A DNA stretch of 64,000 nt, taken from Paenibacillus ihumii. GTDB taxonomy: Bacteria > Bacillota > Bacilli > Paenibacillales > Paenibacillaceae. The notes beneath the pieces are model-generated. The model did no database searches and had not been told where the DNA came from. It saw only the letters and a program-made list of their open reading frames with translations. Shown here one piece after another: positions 50,074 through 59,014 of this stretch. The DNA is taken from NCBI RefSeq assembly GCF_001403875.1, contig NZ_LN884297.1, positions 310,001 through 374,000 on the forward strand, read 5' to 3'. The stretch's first letter is position 1, and every line of letters starts with the position of its first letter. Made by a program: the position numbers and the translations under genes.

Positions 50074-53000
50074 TTAATGCGGAACGGTAGAGTGGAAATC
50101 ATCCCTTGAAGACTTGTTCGCATGATAGAACACCACATCACCTTGCTGCAATTGAAACGGGTAACCATACGAATCACGAACAATCTCCTGATACCCTTCT
50201 AATTCCCACTGACTTCCAGTGGGCTGCATAGCCGGAGCATGAATGTACTGAAGATGTGGATAATCCATGTCTCCATCCTGAATCGTCTCGATATTAAAAT
50301 TCACGATAATGTATCCACTTTTCAGAAAAATAGGGGATTTATCGTTTAATCCGCCATTTTGCCTGCCCCATTCGGCGATGTTCACGTCTTTTTGCACTAC
50401 ATAAGGCGCTGCCGGCAGACTATATTCACCATACCATTTCTGAACGGATACATTCGTTCGTACACGATCAACCGAAGCCGGGATGGACTGTCCTAAATAG
50501 GTGGTTTTCGGCCCGATAAATGTCCGTAATTGCTCTGGCAGGACAAGCAGGCGGAACCAGCCTACAGGTGTTTTCTGCTGGGTATATTTATGAATGTACT
50601 TATCGATATACTGCGACTTACTAGCAGCGTCCAGCCCAGTTCCCCAGTAATGATCATACTTGTAACTAGCCGTATCGGTGAGTTCTGTAGCAGATACATT
50701 CCGCAGCCTGTGGTTTAGTATAACGTATCGCTCCACTTTATCGTCGGTGGATCCCACCTTGATAAAATTTTTCGTATTCGTATGATAGTAGAGATCTACA
50801 GGAACTCTCGTTCTTCCGTCATTTGTAACAAAATAGAACGTAGGCGTGATTCTCACACCGTCCAACTGATCCATCATATTGCCTTTGGTTTTAAAATCGA
50901 ACTTAAAATGATAACCTGTCTTGATCGACACATTCTTATAAAACGGATGACTGCCAAGACGGATCGGCAGCGTATACCGCTGCGTATTTCCCCTGGGATT
51001 TCCATCAATGTCGTTCAGTTCAACCCAGTAGGCCGCCCCCGTGGGCGTCACGCTTCCTTTGGCTTCCCGAAAAACACTCTCCCAGTTGTAATCCGCAATG
51101 TCAGTAATCCGAAAATCATAGACTCGGCCAATCGCGTCTACCGGTACCGTGTCATACGCAATATGGTGCGTCAAATCCAGGTTTGCGTTCGTTTGATGAC
51201 TCGCATCGTAAGGAGCATTATGTGCGATCGTCCGGAACTCTACGTCGTAGAATCCTTCGTCAACCCATACAGGCAGGAAGAAGGTAAAGGACTCCTGGGA
51301 TTTCTCGACTTCAATCCACGTATTCTTCGGATAGAAGCGGGTTTGCGTTCCGTCATAGACATCAAAGGGGAAGCGCACCTGTTTGCTGCCAATGTATTTC
51401 AAATAATTGCGATAGCCGTATCCGAGATAATTCGTATGCTGTCCACTATTGGGCATTTCAATCGTAAACGGCCGGTCAAGAATGATTGCAGACCTTCTGG
51501 CAGCTGGCCTCGTTTTTTGATTATGCTCCCGGTCGTCGGAGACATCCGGATAAATAACTACTGGCGTATGAACCGTTACGTCATTAATGCCGTATATCGG
51601 GTAGTTTAGTTCAGCATATCCGTTGACCTGAACGTAATATATCGCTCCGCTGCTGGGCTGATACGCTTTATTCGTTTTGGTCATCGGAATAACATTTCCC
51701 GGGCTATATAGCACATTGTCCCCGATCATGGGAGCCATTGGGATAGGATACGGAATAGGGCCGCTTTCCTCCGTTTCCATTCCATCCATCAGGGTCTGAC
51801 CATTTAACGTAAATGTATCATTGCTGACTCTGACACTAACCGCGTTGCGGGCCGCCTCCTCTGGATCACCGTCAAAGCTCACCTGAATATCCTCGGGTAT
51901 CGGCGAAGGCTCATAGGCATGGGTCTCGGCTGTAGCATAATAAGGCTCATAATACCCGACAGGCCTAATGCGTATTCCATTTCCGTCAAAAGCATAATTC
52001 CACAAATCCGATTCTTCAATTTTATATACTTCTACCTGCTGGATCGTCCAAAATGAATATTCTTTATCCACGACTACCTGAACGACAGAACCTTCCGGCT
52101 CCTCCCCCGGATCTTCTCCTGGCTCGGGCGGCGGCGGCATAACCGTTACATTAACCGTAAAGGTGCATGTCCCGATCATTTCCTGATAATCATATAAGTG
52201 TAAATATTCTTTGGCCCACACATTACCATACAAGCTTTCCGTTGTCGGTATCCCATCAAGCACATTAAATGCTTCATTCCACCGGGAATCGGCCTTAATC
52301 ACTGCACTGACATCAGGGTAAAAATCCTCCCCTGCCATCGTCTGCCCCGGCGAGGGCGTGGTACATTCAACACCAGGTGGTTTATCTTCGCTACCTTTTA
52401 ACTTGTAATACATAAACAATGTATATTTTTCATGTGAACCGTTGTAAGTAAAAGAATCCGGATCTCGCTCAATTATATCTCCACCTGGATCGCCATCCAT
52501 GGTAGTCTTTTTATACCCCACGTATTCATATCGATCATTTGTTGGTGGGATAAACTCATAATGAGTTCCTACAGTCATTTCTTCATTTAATCGCGGTGTA
52601 AACACATCGAGTGGGTGGCCGTTAACTGTAAAGTATTTGACGTTGAGTTGTGTTGCCAATTCGATTTTAAACAGAATAGGAAGGTAAATACGAAAGGCTT
52701 CCACATTAGGTGCACAAGTCGGACATAACTGATCTTTAATATCCTGCGGTCTTTCTGCATCTAATAACATATTTACTGTAATGGGAATAGTCGTCGTATC
52801 TGTTCCTATCCCTTGCTTAGAAAAAGGTTTAATATCTGAATCAGAAGTACCTATACTTATATGCTTTTCATAATCATTATAAGTATCAAAACGAGAATCG
52901 CTAAAATACACTTCAGGATCTCCAGTTGTATAAATACGAGCTTCAACATCTTTAATTTTGCGATTTGGAAACTGGAATCTATACGTGAAAGACGCCTCCC

Positions 53001-53232
53001 CACGCATTCCTTTGTTCGGCTGTCTTCCGCCATCTGTCCAGTTCCCCGCGCTATCCTTCCACATATCGTAGTAAAACATACCGACAAAATAGCGATAATT
53101 TCTATCTTTGTGGTATTTCAGAGGGGTAATATCTGTCGCTGCACTAACTTCATTTGTCCCGATGGGGATCAAAGAAGCTACAAGGATACCTACCAAAAAT
53201 GATAATATAAAGCGCTTATTTTTTTTCTCCAT
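50074..53232 (-). CDS. Giant secreted protein of unknown function, paralogue B
   Basis: A 1052-residue exported protein with a signal peptide (FILSFLVGILVASLIPIGT). It is homologous along most of its length to 18102-21497, with the same order of blocks (GIPTTESLYGN, LWNYAFDGNGIRI, NVLYSPG, LPVWVDEG, RITDIADYNWESVFR, TGYHFKFD, GEYSLPAAPY) and the same end YHANKSSRDDF..VPH. The first 280 residues are clearly different between the two and include CPTCAP and a YHKDRNYRYFVGMFYYDMW segment. No enzyme motif was found. It is encoded at the end of a run of stalk-protein genes that follows the Tad-like operon, starting 4 bases after the previous stop, so it may be a large surface component linked to that system. 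Confidence 0.85.
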   Translation of the reverse strand: MEKKNKRFILSFLVGILVASLIPIGTNEVSAATDITPLKYHKDRNYRYFVGMFYYDMWKDSAGNWTDGGRQPNKGMRGEASFTYRFQFPNRKIKDVEARIYTTGDPEVYFSDSRFDTYNDYEKHISIGTSDSDIKPFSKQGIGTDTTTIPITVNMLLDAERPQDIKDQLCPTCAPNVEAFRIYLPILFKIELATQLNVKYFTVNGHPLDVFTPRLNEEMTVGTHYEFIPPTNDRYEYVGYKKTTMDGDPGGDIIERDPDSFTYNGSHEKYTLFMYYKLKGSEDKPPGVECTTPSPGQTMAGEDFYPDVSAVIKADSRWNEAFNVLDGIPTTESLYGNVWAKEYLHLYDYQEMIGTCTFTVNVTVMPPPPEPGEDPGEEPEGSVVQVVVDKEYSFWTIQQVEVYKIEESDLWNYAFDGNGIRIRPVGYYEPYYATAETHAYEPSPIPEDIQVSFDGDPEEAARNAVSVRVSNDTFTLNGQTLMDGMETEESGPIPYPIPMAPMIGDNVLYSPGNVIPMTKTNKAYQPSSGAIYYVQVNGYAELNYPIYGINDVTVHTPVVIYPDVSDDREHNQKTRPAARRSAIILDRPFTIEMPNSGQHTNYLGYGYRNYLKYIGSKQVRFPFDVYDGTQTRFYPKNTWIEVEKSQESFTFFLPVWVDEGFYDVEFRTIAHNAPYDASHQTNANLDLTHHIAYDTVPVDAIGRVYDFRITDIADYNWESVFREAKGSVTPTGAAYWVELNDIDGNPRGNTQRYTLPIRLGSHPFYKNVSIKTGYHFKFDFKTKGNMMDQLDGVRITPTFYFVTNDGRTRVPVDLYYHTNTKNFIKVGSTDDKVERYVILNHRLRNVSATELTDTASYKYDHYWGTGLDAASKSQYIDKYIHKYTQQKTPVGWFRLLVLPEQLRTFIGPKTTYLGQSIPASVDRVRTNVSVQKWYGEYSLPAAPYVVQKDVNIAEWGRQNGGLNDKSPIFLKSGYIIVNFNIETIQDGDMDYPHLQYIHAPAMQPTGSQWELEGYQEIVRDSYGYPFQLQQGDVVFYHANKSSRDDFHSTVPH

Positions 53233-53236
53233 GGAC

Positions 53237-54184
53237 TTAATTTATTCTCCATGGGTTAACCATCAAAGGGACATAATCCTGGTTTCCCCCATCAAATCCA
53301 ATGTACTCTATGTCACTTAATTCCAAAACTTTCTGATCAATAATTCCGTCTAACGTTTTATCAGACAGCGACCATATTGGATAGAAGTCATATTTAGTTC
53401 CGTCACCGTTATTAATAGTTCTACCAACTACATGATTACGAAACCGAATATCATTTTTGTTAGTAAGGTAAAACAGGTTTCCTACCGTAGAGGTAGTCTT
53501 AGCTCGTACTTTAAGAAAGACAACTTTTGATGTAGGCTCTGTAAACAGCTCAACACTGTAAATTTCACGTAAAAATTTCGTAGGCAAATCCGCTTCTTTA
53601 AAAATCAATACCTTCTCATAAGTTATATCTTCTCGTGGACGTTTCAGAAGATATTCTTTATCCTTAAACCACTTTAAATATGGATCAATACTCACTGTTT
53701 TCAAGCCAACTTCCTCTAAGGTTGGTACCACCTTCTCCCCAATCCACACCCAATTCCCCACCTGATCCCAGCTCACCGATTCACCCAGGTTCTCGCTAAC
53801 AAACCGCAACGGAACATAGGTGCGTCCCTTTACTGCTTTGGCTGCCGTATCCATCGTTACATTTTGGCCATCGACCACAGCCACCTTGCTTCCTAATGTA
53901 AGAACGATCGACTTCTCGCCCTTCAGATAGGTTACGGTTTTTTCACTGAAGTCTACCTTTGCCCCCAGAGCTTCTCCAATCCCGCGAAGTGGTACCTGAA
54001 CCCGATTGTTCTCCATGACCGGATCGCCGCCTTGAAATTTTACCTTTCGTCCATCTACCAATACAGCTAGCTGCGGACTGCCTATAACTGTCCCAAGATC
54101 GGCCGCGGCCTCTACGTTCCTCTCCCATCGCAGCACCGAAACTCCAATCACGCCACATAGCAACAGCACTATCAATCTCTTCAT
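53237..54184 (-). CDS. Secreted copper-amine-oxidase-N (stalk) domain protein 1
   Basis: A 315-residue exported protein from ATG 54184 (GGGAGA upstream); the frame is open 13 codons further. The signal peptide is MKRLIVLLLCGVIGVSVLRW. Then comes a CuAO N-terminal stalk domain (about 35-155): LAVLVDGRKVKFQGGDPV, NRVQVPLRGIGEALGAKV, TMDTAAKAVKGRTYVPLRFV and SVSWDQVG. This domain is widespread on Bacillota surfaces and is unrelated to copper catalysis here. The C-terminal 150 residues differ from those of the two neighbours. It sits 4 bases before giant protein B. Confidence 0.88.
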   Translation of the reverse strand: MKRLIVLLLCGVIGVSVLRWERNVEAAADLGTVIGSPQLAVLVDGRKVKFQGGDPVMENNRVQVPLRGIGEALGAKVDFSEKTVTYLKGEKSIVLTLGSKVAVVDGQNVTMDTAAKAVKGRTYVPLRFVSENLGESVSWDQVGNWVWIGEKVVPTLEEVGLKTVSIDPYLKWFKDKEYLLKRPREDITYEKVLIFKEADLPTKFLREIYSVELFTEPTSKVVFLKVRAKTTSTVGNLFYLTNKNDIRFRNHVVGRTINNGDGTKYDFYPIWSLSDKTLDGIIDQKVLELSDIEYIGFDGGNQDYVPLMVNPWRIN

Positions 54185-54294
54185 TTTACTCTCCCTTATT
54201 TTCTGCAGTTTTAGAACAACCAATTATGTACTAACTTTTATAGATACTAAAATGCTCTCCGACCAGGTGAAAATTAAATATTTCATATTAATCA

Positions 54295-54453
54295 CTACTT
54301 AAAGTAAAGTGTAATCCGCTTGCTTAATGATAAAAAATTATGTTTATTCAGATTTTCTTTATCATGTGTAGTTGGTAAAGTCCCAGCATAAGCTATATCA
54401 GACAAGATACTCATGAATACTATTCCACTCAGTATCCTCTTAAATTTCTTCAT
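54295..54453 (-). CDS. Short secreted peptide or gene remnant
   Basis: A 52-residue frame with AAGGA 7 bases before ATG 54453 and a convincing signal peptide (MKKFKRILSGIVFMSILSD, cleavage near AYAG). The mature part is about 27 residues (TLPTTHDKENLNKHNF and so on). The last 12 codons are the DNA of a stalk-protein 3' end read in another frame: in the correct frame it gives IKQADYTLL, like the end of the gene at 55523. So this is either a newly formed small secreted peptide or debris of a fourth stalk gene. Confidence 0.45.
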   Translation of the reverse strand: MKKFKRILSGIVFMSILSDIAYAGTLPTTHDKENLNKHNFLSLSKRITLYFK

Positions 54454-54466
54454 CTATTATTCCTTC

Positions 54467-55387
54467 TTACTTAAACGGATTTTCGAGGAGAAAGAGTGAT
54501 TTACGGGAAAGACCGCTAAAACCAATATAATCCGCTTTCTTGATAGTAAATTGGGCATAATTTTTATCATTAATAGAAACATCATCTCTTCGCTGATCTA
54601 TACGATAGTTCTCTATATATGTTTGATATGAATCATTTATTCTCATTGCCTCTATTGGGCCGCGTATACGTGCTCCTTGAGTATCAGATGATAAGTAATA
54701 TATTCTACTGAAGGCAGCCGAATATCTTACACGCAGACCATCTATACCATTCTGCCTAATTTTCCATATATCATATATTACTCGATCACCCACTTTTAAA
54801 GGCAATTGATCGTAGTTGAACACATAGGCATCTTCTTGTCCATCATTATATAACCCACTAATTGGATCTATCATCTTCTTGAACTTATCAAGCTCTTGCG
54901 GCTTAATCCCAATCTCTTCGGGCGTAGGAATTTCTTTAGATCCAATCCATACCCAATTTCCCACCTGATCCCAGCTCACTGATTCACCCAAATTTTCGCT
55001 AACAAAGCGCAACGGAACATAGGTACGTCCCTTTACTGCTTTGGCTGCCGTATCCATCGTTACATTTTGGCCATCGACCACGGCCACCTTGCTTCCTAAT
55101 GTAAGAACGATAGATTTCTCGCCCTTCAAATAGGTCACCGTTTTATCGCTGAAGTCTACCTTTGCCCCCAGTGCTTCTCCAATCCCGCGAAGCGGTACCT
55201 GAACCCGATTGTTCTCCATGACCGGATCGCCACCTTGAAATTTTACCTTTCGTCCATCGACCAATACAGCTAGCTGCGGACTGCCTATGACTGGCCCAAG
55301 ATCCGCCGCGGCTTCTACGTTCCCTTCCCATTGCACCATCGAAACTCCAATCACGCCACATAGCAACAACACGATCCATCTCTTCAT
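54467..55387 (-). CDS. Secreted copper-amine-oxidase-N (stalk) domain protein 2
   Basis: A 306-residue exported protein from ATG 55387. The signal and stalk region (about 1-150) is almost identical to that of proteins 1 and 3. The C-terminal part is distinct (LDKFKKMIDPISGLYNDGQED, then VRYSAAFSRIYYLSSDTQGARI) but ends in the shared form FTIKKADYIGFSG..LLENPFK. Its upstream DNA is also duplicated from gene 1. Confidence 0.88.
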   Translation of the reverse strand: MKRWIVLLLCGVIGVSMVQWEGNVEAAADLGPVIGSPQLAVLVDGRKVKFQGGDPVMENNRVQVPLRGIGEALGAKVDFSDKTVTYLKGEKSIVLTLGSKVAVVDGQNVTMDTAAKAVKGRTYVPLRFVSENLGESVSWDQVGNWVWIGSKEIPTPEEIGIKPQELDKFKKMIDPISGLYNDGQEDAYVFNYDQLPLKVGDRVIYDIWKIRQNGIDGLRVRYSAAFSRIYYLSSDTQGARIRGPIEAMRINDSYQTYIENYRIDQRRDDVSINDKNYAQFTIKKADYIGFSGLSRKSLFLLENPFK

Positions 55388-55522
55388 TTTACTCTCCCTT
55401 ATTTTCTGCAGTTTTAGAACAACCAATTCTGTACTAACTTCTATAGATACTAAAATGCTCTCCGACTAGGTGAAAATTAATCTCTTCAATAAATTCATTG
55501 TCCTTCTTACCATCTCTATTCC

Positions 55523-56470
55523 CTATTTAAACGGATTTTCGATGGCTACTGCATAATCATATAAATCACCATCTTCAAGTAAAATGTAATCCGCTTGCTT
55601 AATGGTGAAACTAGTCCAACCTTCATAGTTTTCTATATATACACTATTTTGAAATTTATCCAAGCTGCTTACTACAGGGTAGAAATTCATTCCCGTGTTA
55701 TCACCATTATTAGTAAATGCATTATCAATACCATGTCGACCTCTTGCGAAACTATTTTTCACCAAAAAAGTTATAGGATTTCCCCTGTGGTTGCTGCGAA
55801 TTCGAATGAAATCTTCTCTCCTGCGTTTAACCAAGTCAATACTATACACGATTTGACTATCGGCCAACTGAATTGGCAAATCACTGGATTTAATAATTTT
55901 GATATGAGTATAGTCTTTTCCCCTAATATTCTTAAAAAACAAGTCACTCTGAGTATACTCCCTAAACTCACTTATTGGCGTGAGCTTATATTGCTCATCG
56001 TCAGTACTCGGAATCTTCTTCTCCCCAATCCAAACCCATCCCCCCACCTGATCCCAGCTCACTGATTCACCCAGATTCTCGCTAACAAACCGCAACGGAA
56101 CATAGGTGCGTCCTTTAACTGCTTTTGCCGCCGTATCCATCGTTACATTTTGGCCATCGACCACGGCCACCTTGCTTCCTAATGTAAGAACGATCGACTT
56201 CTCATCCTTCAAATAAGTCACGGTTTTATCGCTGAAATCTACCTTTGCCCCTAGTGCTTCTCCAATCCCGCGAAGCGGTACCTGAACTCGGTTGTTCTCC
56301 ATGACCGGATCGCCGCCTTGAAATTTAACTTTTCGTCCATCAACCAAGACAGCTAGCTGAGGACTGCCTATGACTGGCCCAAGCTCCGACGCGGCTTCTA
56401 CGTTCCCTTCCCAATGCAGCATCGAAACTCCAATCACGCCACATAGCAACAACACGATCCATCTCTTCAT
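55523..56470 (-). CDS. Secreted copper-amine-oxidase-N (stalk) domain protein 3
   Basis: A 315-residue exported protein with AAGGAG upstream of ATG 56470. Same signal and stalk as proteins 1 and 2, with a different C-terminal part (SDDEQYKLTPISEFREYTQ is close to the stalk; KSSDLPIQLADSQIVYSIDL further on) and the ending FTIKQADYILL..AIENPFK. It is first of the three and follows the last small Tad-linked gene by 38 bases, so transcription probably continues from the Tad-like operon. Confidence 0.88.
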   Translation of the reverse strand: MKRWIVLLLCGVIGVSMLHWEGNVEAASELGPVIGSPQLAVLVDGRKVKFQGGDPVMENNRVQVPLRGIGEALGAKVDFSDKTVTYLKDEKSIVLTLGSKVAVVDGQNVTMDTAAKAVKGRTYVPLRFVSENLGESVSWDQVGGWVWIGEKKIPSTDDEQYKLTPISEFREYTQSDLFFKNIRGKDYTHIKIIKSSDLPIQLADSQIVYSIDLVKRRREDFIRIRSNHRGNPITFLVKNSFARGRHGIDNAFTNNGDNTGMNFYPVVSSLDKFQNSVYIENYEGWTSFTIKQADYILLEDGDLYDYAVAIENPFK

Positions 56471-56508
56471 CTGTTCGATTCTCCTTATCTCTAATGCTAA
56501 TTAACTGT

Positions 56509-57489
56509 CTATCTCACACATTCCTTCGGAAAATATCCGGCTGCGGCCGCATCCTTTCTGGTATCAAAGGTTTCTTCTATGCGATACGGATACCCGCAGC
56601 CTTCTTGATAATAATATTTGAATCCCGTAGCTTCATCGATCCCTCCATATATCACCGTTTTCTTAACCAGCCGTCCTCCTCCAAAGGCATAATTGTTATA
56701 GAACTGATCACCCACAGGAATCCCCTGAACAAAAGCAAGAATACCGATATCATTGATCGTATTAACCCATTCCTCCTGCGGTATGCTCGGCAGTTTAAAG
56801 GTATAGTGAATACCGTTGCGGATAGCGTGCTCATTATGCTCGTTAATAAAATAAGCCAAATCCTCCTGGATTCGCTTAATGATCGTGCTCCTTCTCATCG
56901 CTTCAAAGCCCTGAGCATCATTTAACAAGGAAATATACGTTTTGTTCTGCAGCTCATGCTGGAATCCCCTCAGCCATTCTCCAGAAGCAGCTTCATAGGC
57001 TCGGACATATCCATCCAGCGTAAAGTTAATGATATTCCCGGATGAGTCGGAATAAGCATATGGCTTCTTCGGCCGCCATAAGTGCTTGTATATGATCTGC
57101 CCCTCAGAATCCCGATATTCAGAAATCGCATAAATATGATAGCCGTCATAGTCCATAACAATAATCGCTGGGATATAAGCGGCTAGCGCCCCCTCCCTTA
57201 TCCGATCCCCGTCTACCTCAAAGTTCAGGTACATCGTTCGGAAGAAGGTCTCCACAGCTAATTCCTTGTTTACTTTAAAATATTTCTCAGATTCATATTC
57301 AGCCTCAAATTCCTGCAGCTCATTCGCATTCAGAACGACTCCCGCGTCCTGTACCGCAGTCCTTAAAGCTACAGTATATTGATGGTTCAGAGTCTGGACG
57401 GTCTTCAAATGAGCGGTTCGCAAATCCATGACTAAGAAGAAGGGGAGAATGATACAAACGAATAGAATCGCCCAATTAGTAATCTTCAT
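56509..57489 (-). CDS. Membrane-anchored protein of the Tad-like operon
   Basis: A 326-residue protein with one N-terminal membrane helix (WAILFVCIILPFFLVMDL) and a large outside part. It begins by overlapping the preceding gene by 14 bases. Features are a helical AVQDAGVVLNANELQEFEAEY, then IPAIIVMDYDGYHIYAISEY, and a C-terminal cysteine pair (EGCGYPYRIEETF and a terminal PKECVR). It has the build of a minor pseudopilin or pilus-tip adaptor, but no family was recognised. Confidence 0.65.
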   Translation of the reverse strand: MKITNWAILFVCIILPFFLVMDLRTAHLKTVQTLNHQYTVALRTAVQDAGVVLNANELQEFEAEYESEKYFKVNKELAVETFFRTMYLNFEVDGDRIREGALAAYIPAIIVMDYDGYHIYAISEYRDSEGQIIYKHLWRPKKPYAYSDSSGNIINFTLDGYVRAYEAASGEWLRGFQHELQNKTYISLLNDAQGFEAMRRSTIIKRIQEDLAYFINEHNEHAIRNGIHYTFKLPSIPQEEWVNTINDIGILAFVQGIPVGDQFYNNYAFGGGRLVKKTVIYGGIDEATGFKYYYQEGCGYPYRIEETFDTRKDAAAAGYFPKECVR

Positions 57490-58069
57490 TAATAATCATT
57501 CCCCCATAGGTTACATACACCTTGTTGTTGCTGCCGGTATTCCCATTTGTAAAAAAGTCCTGCAGGATCACAGCCATCGTACGATTTACATTTCGCACCT
57601 TCACGCGAAAGAAGTCCCCCGCAACCATAGGATCCGGCCGAGTCGCTGCTGTATCCCCTGTAGAGATTGGATAAATACGCTTCTTGCTATCCAAAGGCTC
57701 CGTGTTATTTGGAAACAATGCCGCCATGATCTCTTCCGTGTAATGACCATTAAAATAAATATCGAAGCTGCCTTCAAAGGTAGCAGGATTGGCGGGATCA
57801 AAATAAACCGGATTGTACCGCTTATGCAAATGCTCCATTTGAATATCGTATTGATTCCCGGTGGCTCCTAGCTTGCGATTCAGCTCTAAATACATATGCG
57901 GAGTGATATAGCCTTTTGTGCGCACCGCGTCCACAAACTCCGTGACCGCATTGTGAACGACCATTTGCGAGAGTTCGTCCTGGCGCTGAGCTTGCTGGTA
58001 GAGTGGATACCCGAATAGCAGGGCTACTGCAATAAATATCGCCATTATTTTAGATAATGATCCTTCCAC
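57476..58069 (-). CDS. Pseudopilin-like membrane protein 3 of the Tad-like operon
   Basis: A 197-residue protein with an N-terminal helix (SKIMAIFIAVALLFGYPLYQQAQRQDE) followed by a mainly extracytoplasmic domain. This start, a hydrophobic helix directly followed by a polar amphipathic extension, is typical of TadE/pseudopilin-like subunits. A helical segment MVVHNAVTEFVDAVRTKGYI comes next. It overlaps the following gene by 14 bases and lies 11 bases after the preceding one. Confidence 0.65.
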   Translation of the reverse strand: MEGSLSKIMAIFIAVALLFGYPLYQQAQRQDELSQMVVHNAVTEFVDAVRTKGYITPHMYLELNRKLGATGNQYDIQMEHLHKRYNPVYFDPANPATFEGSFDIYFNGHYTEEIMAALFPNNTEPLDSKKRIYPISTGDTAATRPDPMVAGDFFRVKVRNVNRTMAVILQDFFTNGNTGSNNKVYVTYGGMIINEDY

Positions 58070-58080
58070 GCACTCACCCT

Positions 58081-58461
58081 CTATGTAAAAATAATGGTTA
58101 ACAGAACACCCTGACTATCCCGGATGTAAGCTACATCATACACCTTGTAAGGATCAATTCCAGAAATATTGATTGTCTCCGGATCAACGTATTTTGAGAA
58201 ATATTGGCTTCCAACCTGGATATTAACCCCCAGCTGAGAAATCTGATATAAGCTCTGTATGACTTCTGCCCCCGTATAGGTCTCATTGCTGTTGAGCTGA
58301 AGGCTGGTGTACAGACGACGTTCCTCCTGCTCCATGGATGTTCTGGCCGCTTCGAAAGCGGCCTCCTGAGCATGAATACCGTTAAGAGCGAATATAAAAG
58401 CAACGATGAACAGGAATATTTCGGCAGCAACGAATATAGTTCTCTCAAGGTTATCCACCAT
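58081..58461 (-). CDS. Pseudopilin-like membrane protein 2 of the Tad-like operon
   Basis: A 126-residue protein with an N-terminal membrane helix (TIFVAAEIFLFIVAFIFALNG) and an extension with EAAFEAARTSMEQEE. The segment ETYTGAEVIQSLYQISQLGVNIQVG parallels LSGSQVLNAIRQYMNLEQFGIRV of the next protein upstream (58505-58993), so the two small proteins are related. Exported TadE/TadF-like role inferred. Confidence 0.65.
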   Translation of the reverse strand: MVDNLERTIFVAAEIFLFIVAFIFALNGIHAQEAAFEAARTSMEQEERRLYTSLQLNSNETYTGAEVIQSLYQISQLGVNIQVGSQYFSKYVDPETINISGIDPYKVYDVAYIRDSQGVLLTIIFT

Positions 58462-58504
58462 CTTTTAACCCCTGCCCTCTATACCATCGTACGCAAGCCA
58501 TGAT

Positions 58505-58993
58505 TTATTCCTGTTCAAACTCTATGCCGCGGATCATATTATTCTTATCTCTCACGATAGTAGCTTTAAATTTACCGCTCGGATTAATATACTCCGGGTA
58601 TCTCTGATTCTCAGGTATAGTTAAGTCAACATTTTTATAGTCAGAATTAATGGAGCCCTTGTCATCCCCTTCGTAAACAAAAGTATTTCCATAGAACGTC
58701 CCAACATTATTGCCAGCTGCTTTCTGCTTCCCAGTCACTACCCGAATTCCAAACTGCTCCAAATTCATATACTGGCGAATCGCATTCAGCACCTGACTGC
58801 CTGACAGAGTAGTATTGTTATACGTATTAAACTCCGTGTCAGACAACTGGGTTGTAATCGAGGCCATTTTCGTCTGGCCCTGTTTCGCGGCATCCTGCGA
58901 GGATATCGTAATAATAACCACAATCGTAATTAGCATAATCGTCAGGAATATCCCTGCCGCGACTCGTATACCGACGCCTGTATTTTCTTCCAT
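58505..58993 (-). CDS. Pseudopilin-like membrane protein 1 of the Tad-like operon
   Basis: A 162-residue protein with one membrane helix (IRVAAGIFLTIMLITIVVIITIS) near its N-terminus and an outside domain with SGSQVLNAIRQYMN. AAGGAG precedes ATG 58993. It lies directly after the membrane-platform gene, a position usually held by pilins in Tad loci. No prepilin peptidase gene is seen in the window. Confidence 0.65.
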   Translation of the reverse strand: MEENTGVGIRVAAGIFLTIMLITIVVIITISSQDAAKQGQTKMASITTQLSDTEFNTYNNTTLSGSQVLNAIRQYMNLEQFGIRVVTGKQKAAGNNVGTFYGNTFVYEGDDKGSINSDYKNVDLTIPENQRYPEYINPSGKFKATIVRDKNNMIRGIEFEQE

Positions 58994-59014
58994 CTCAAGT
59001 ACATCTCCTTTAAA

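Noticed and set aside
50782..51609. 275-codon plus-strand frame
   Set aside because: Antisense to giant secreted protein B, whose reading frame is supported by its paralogue.
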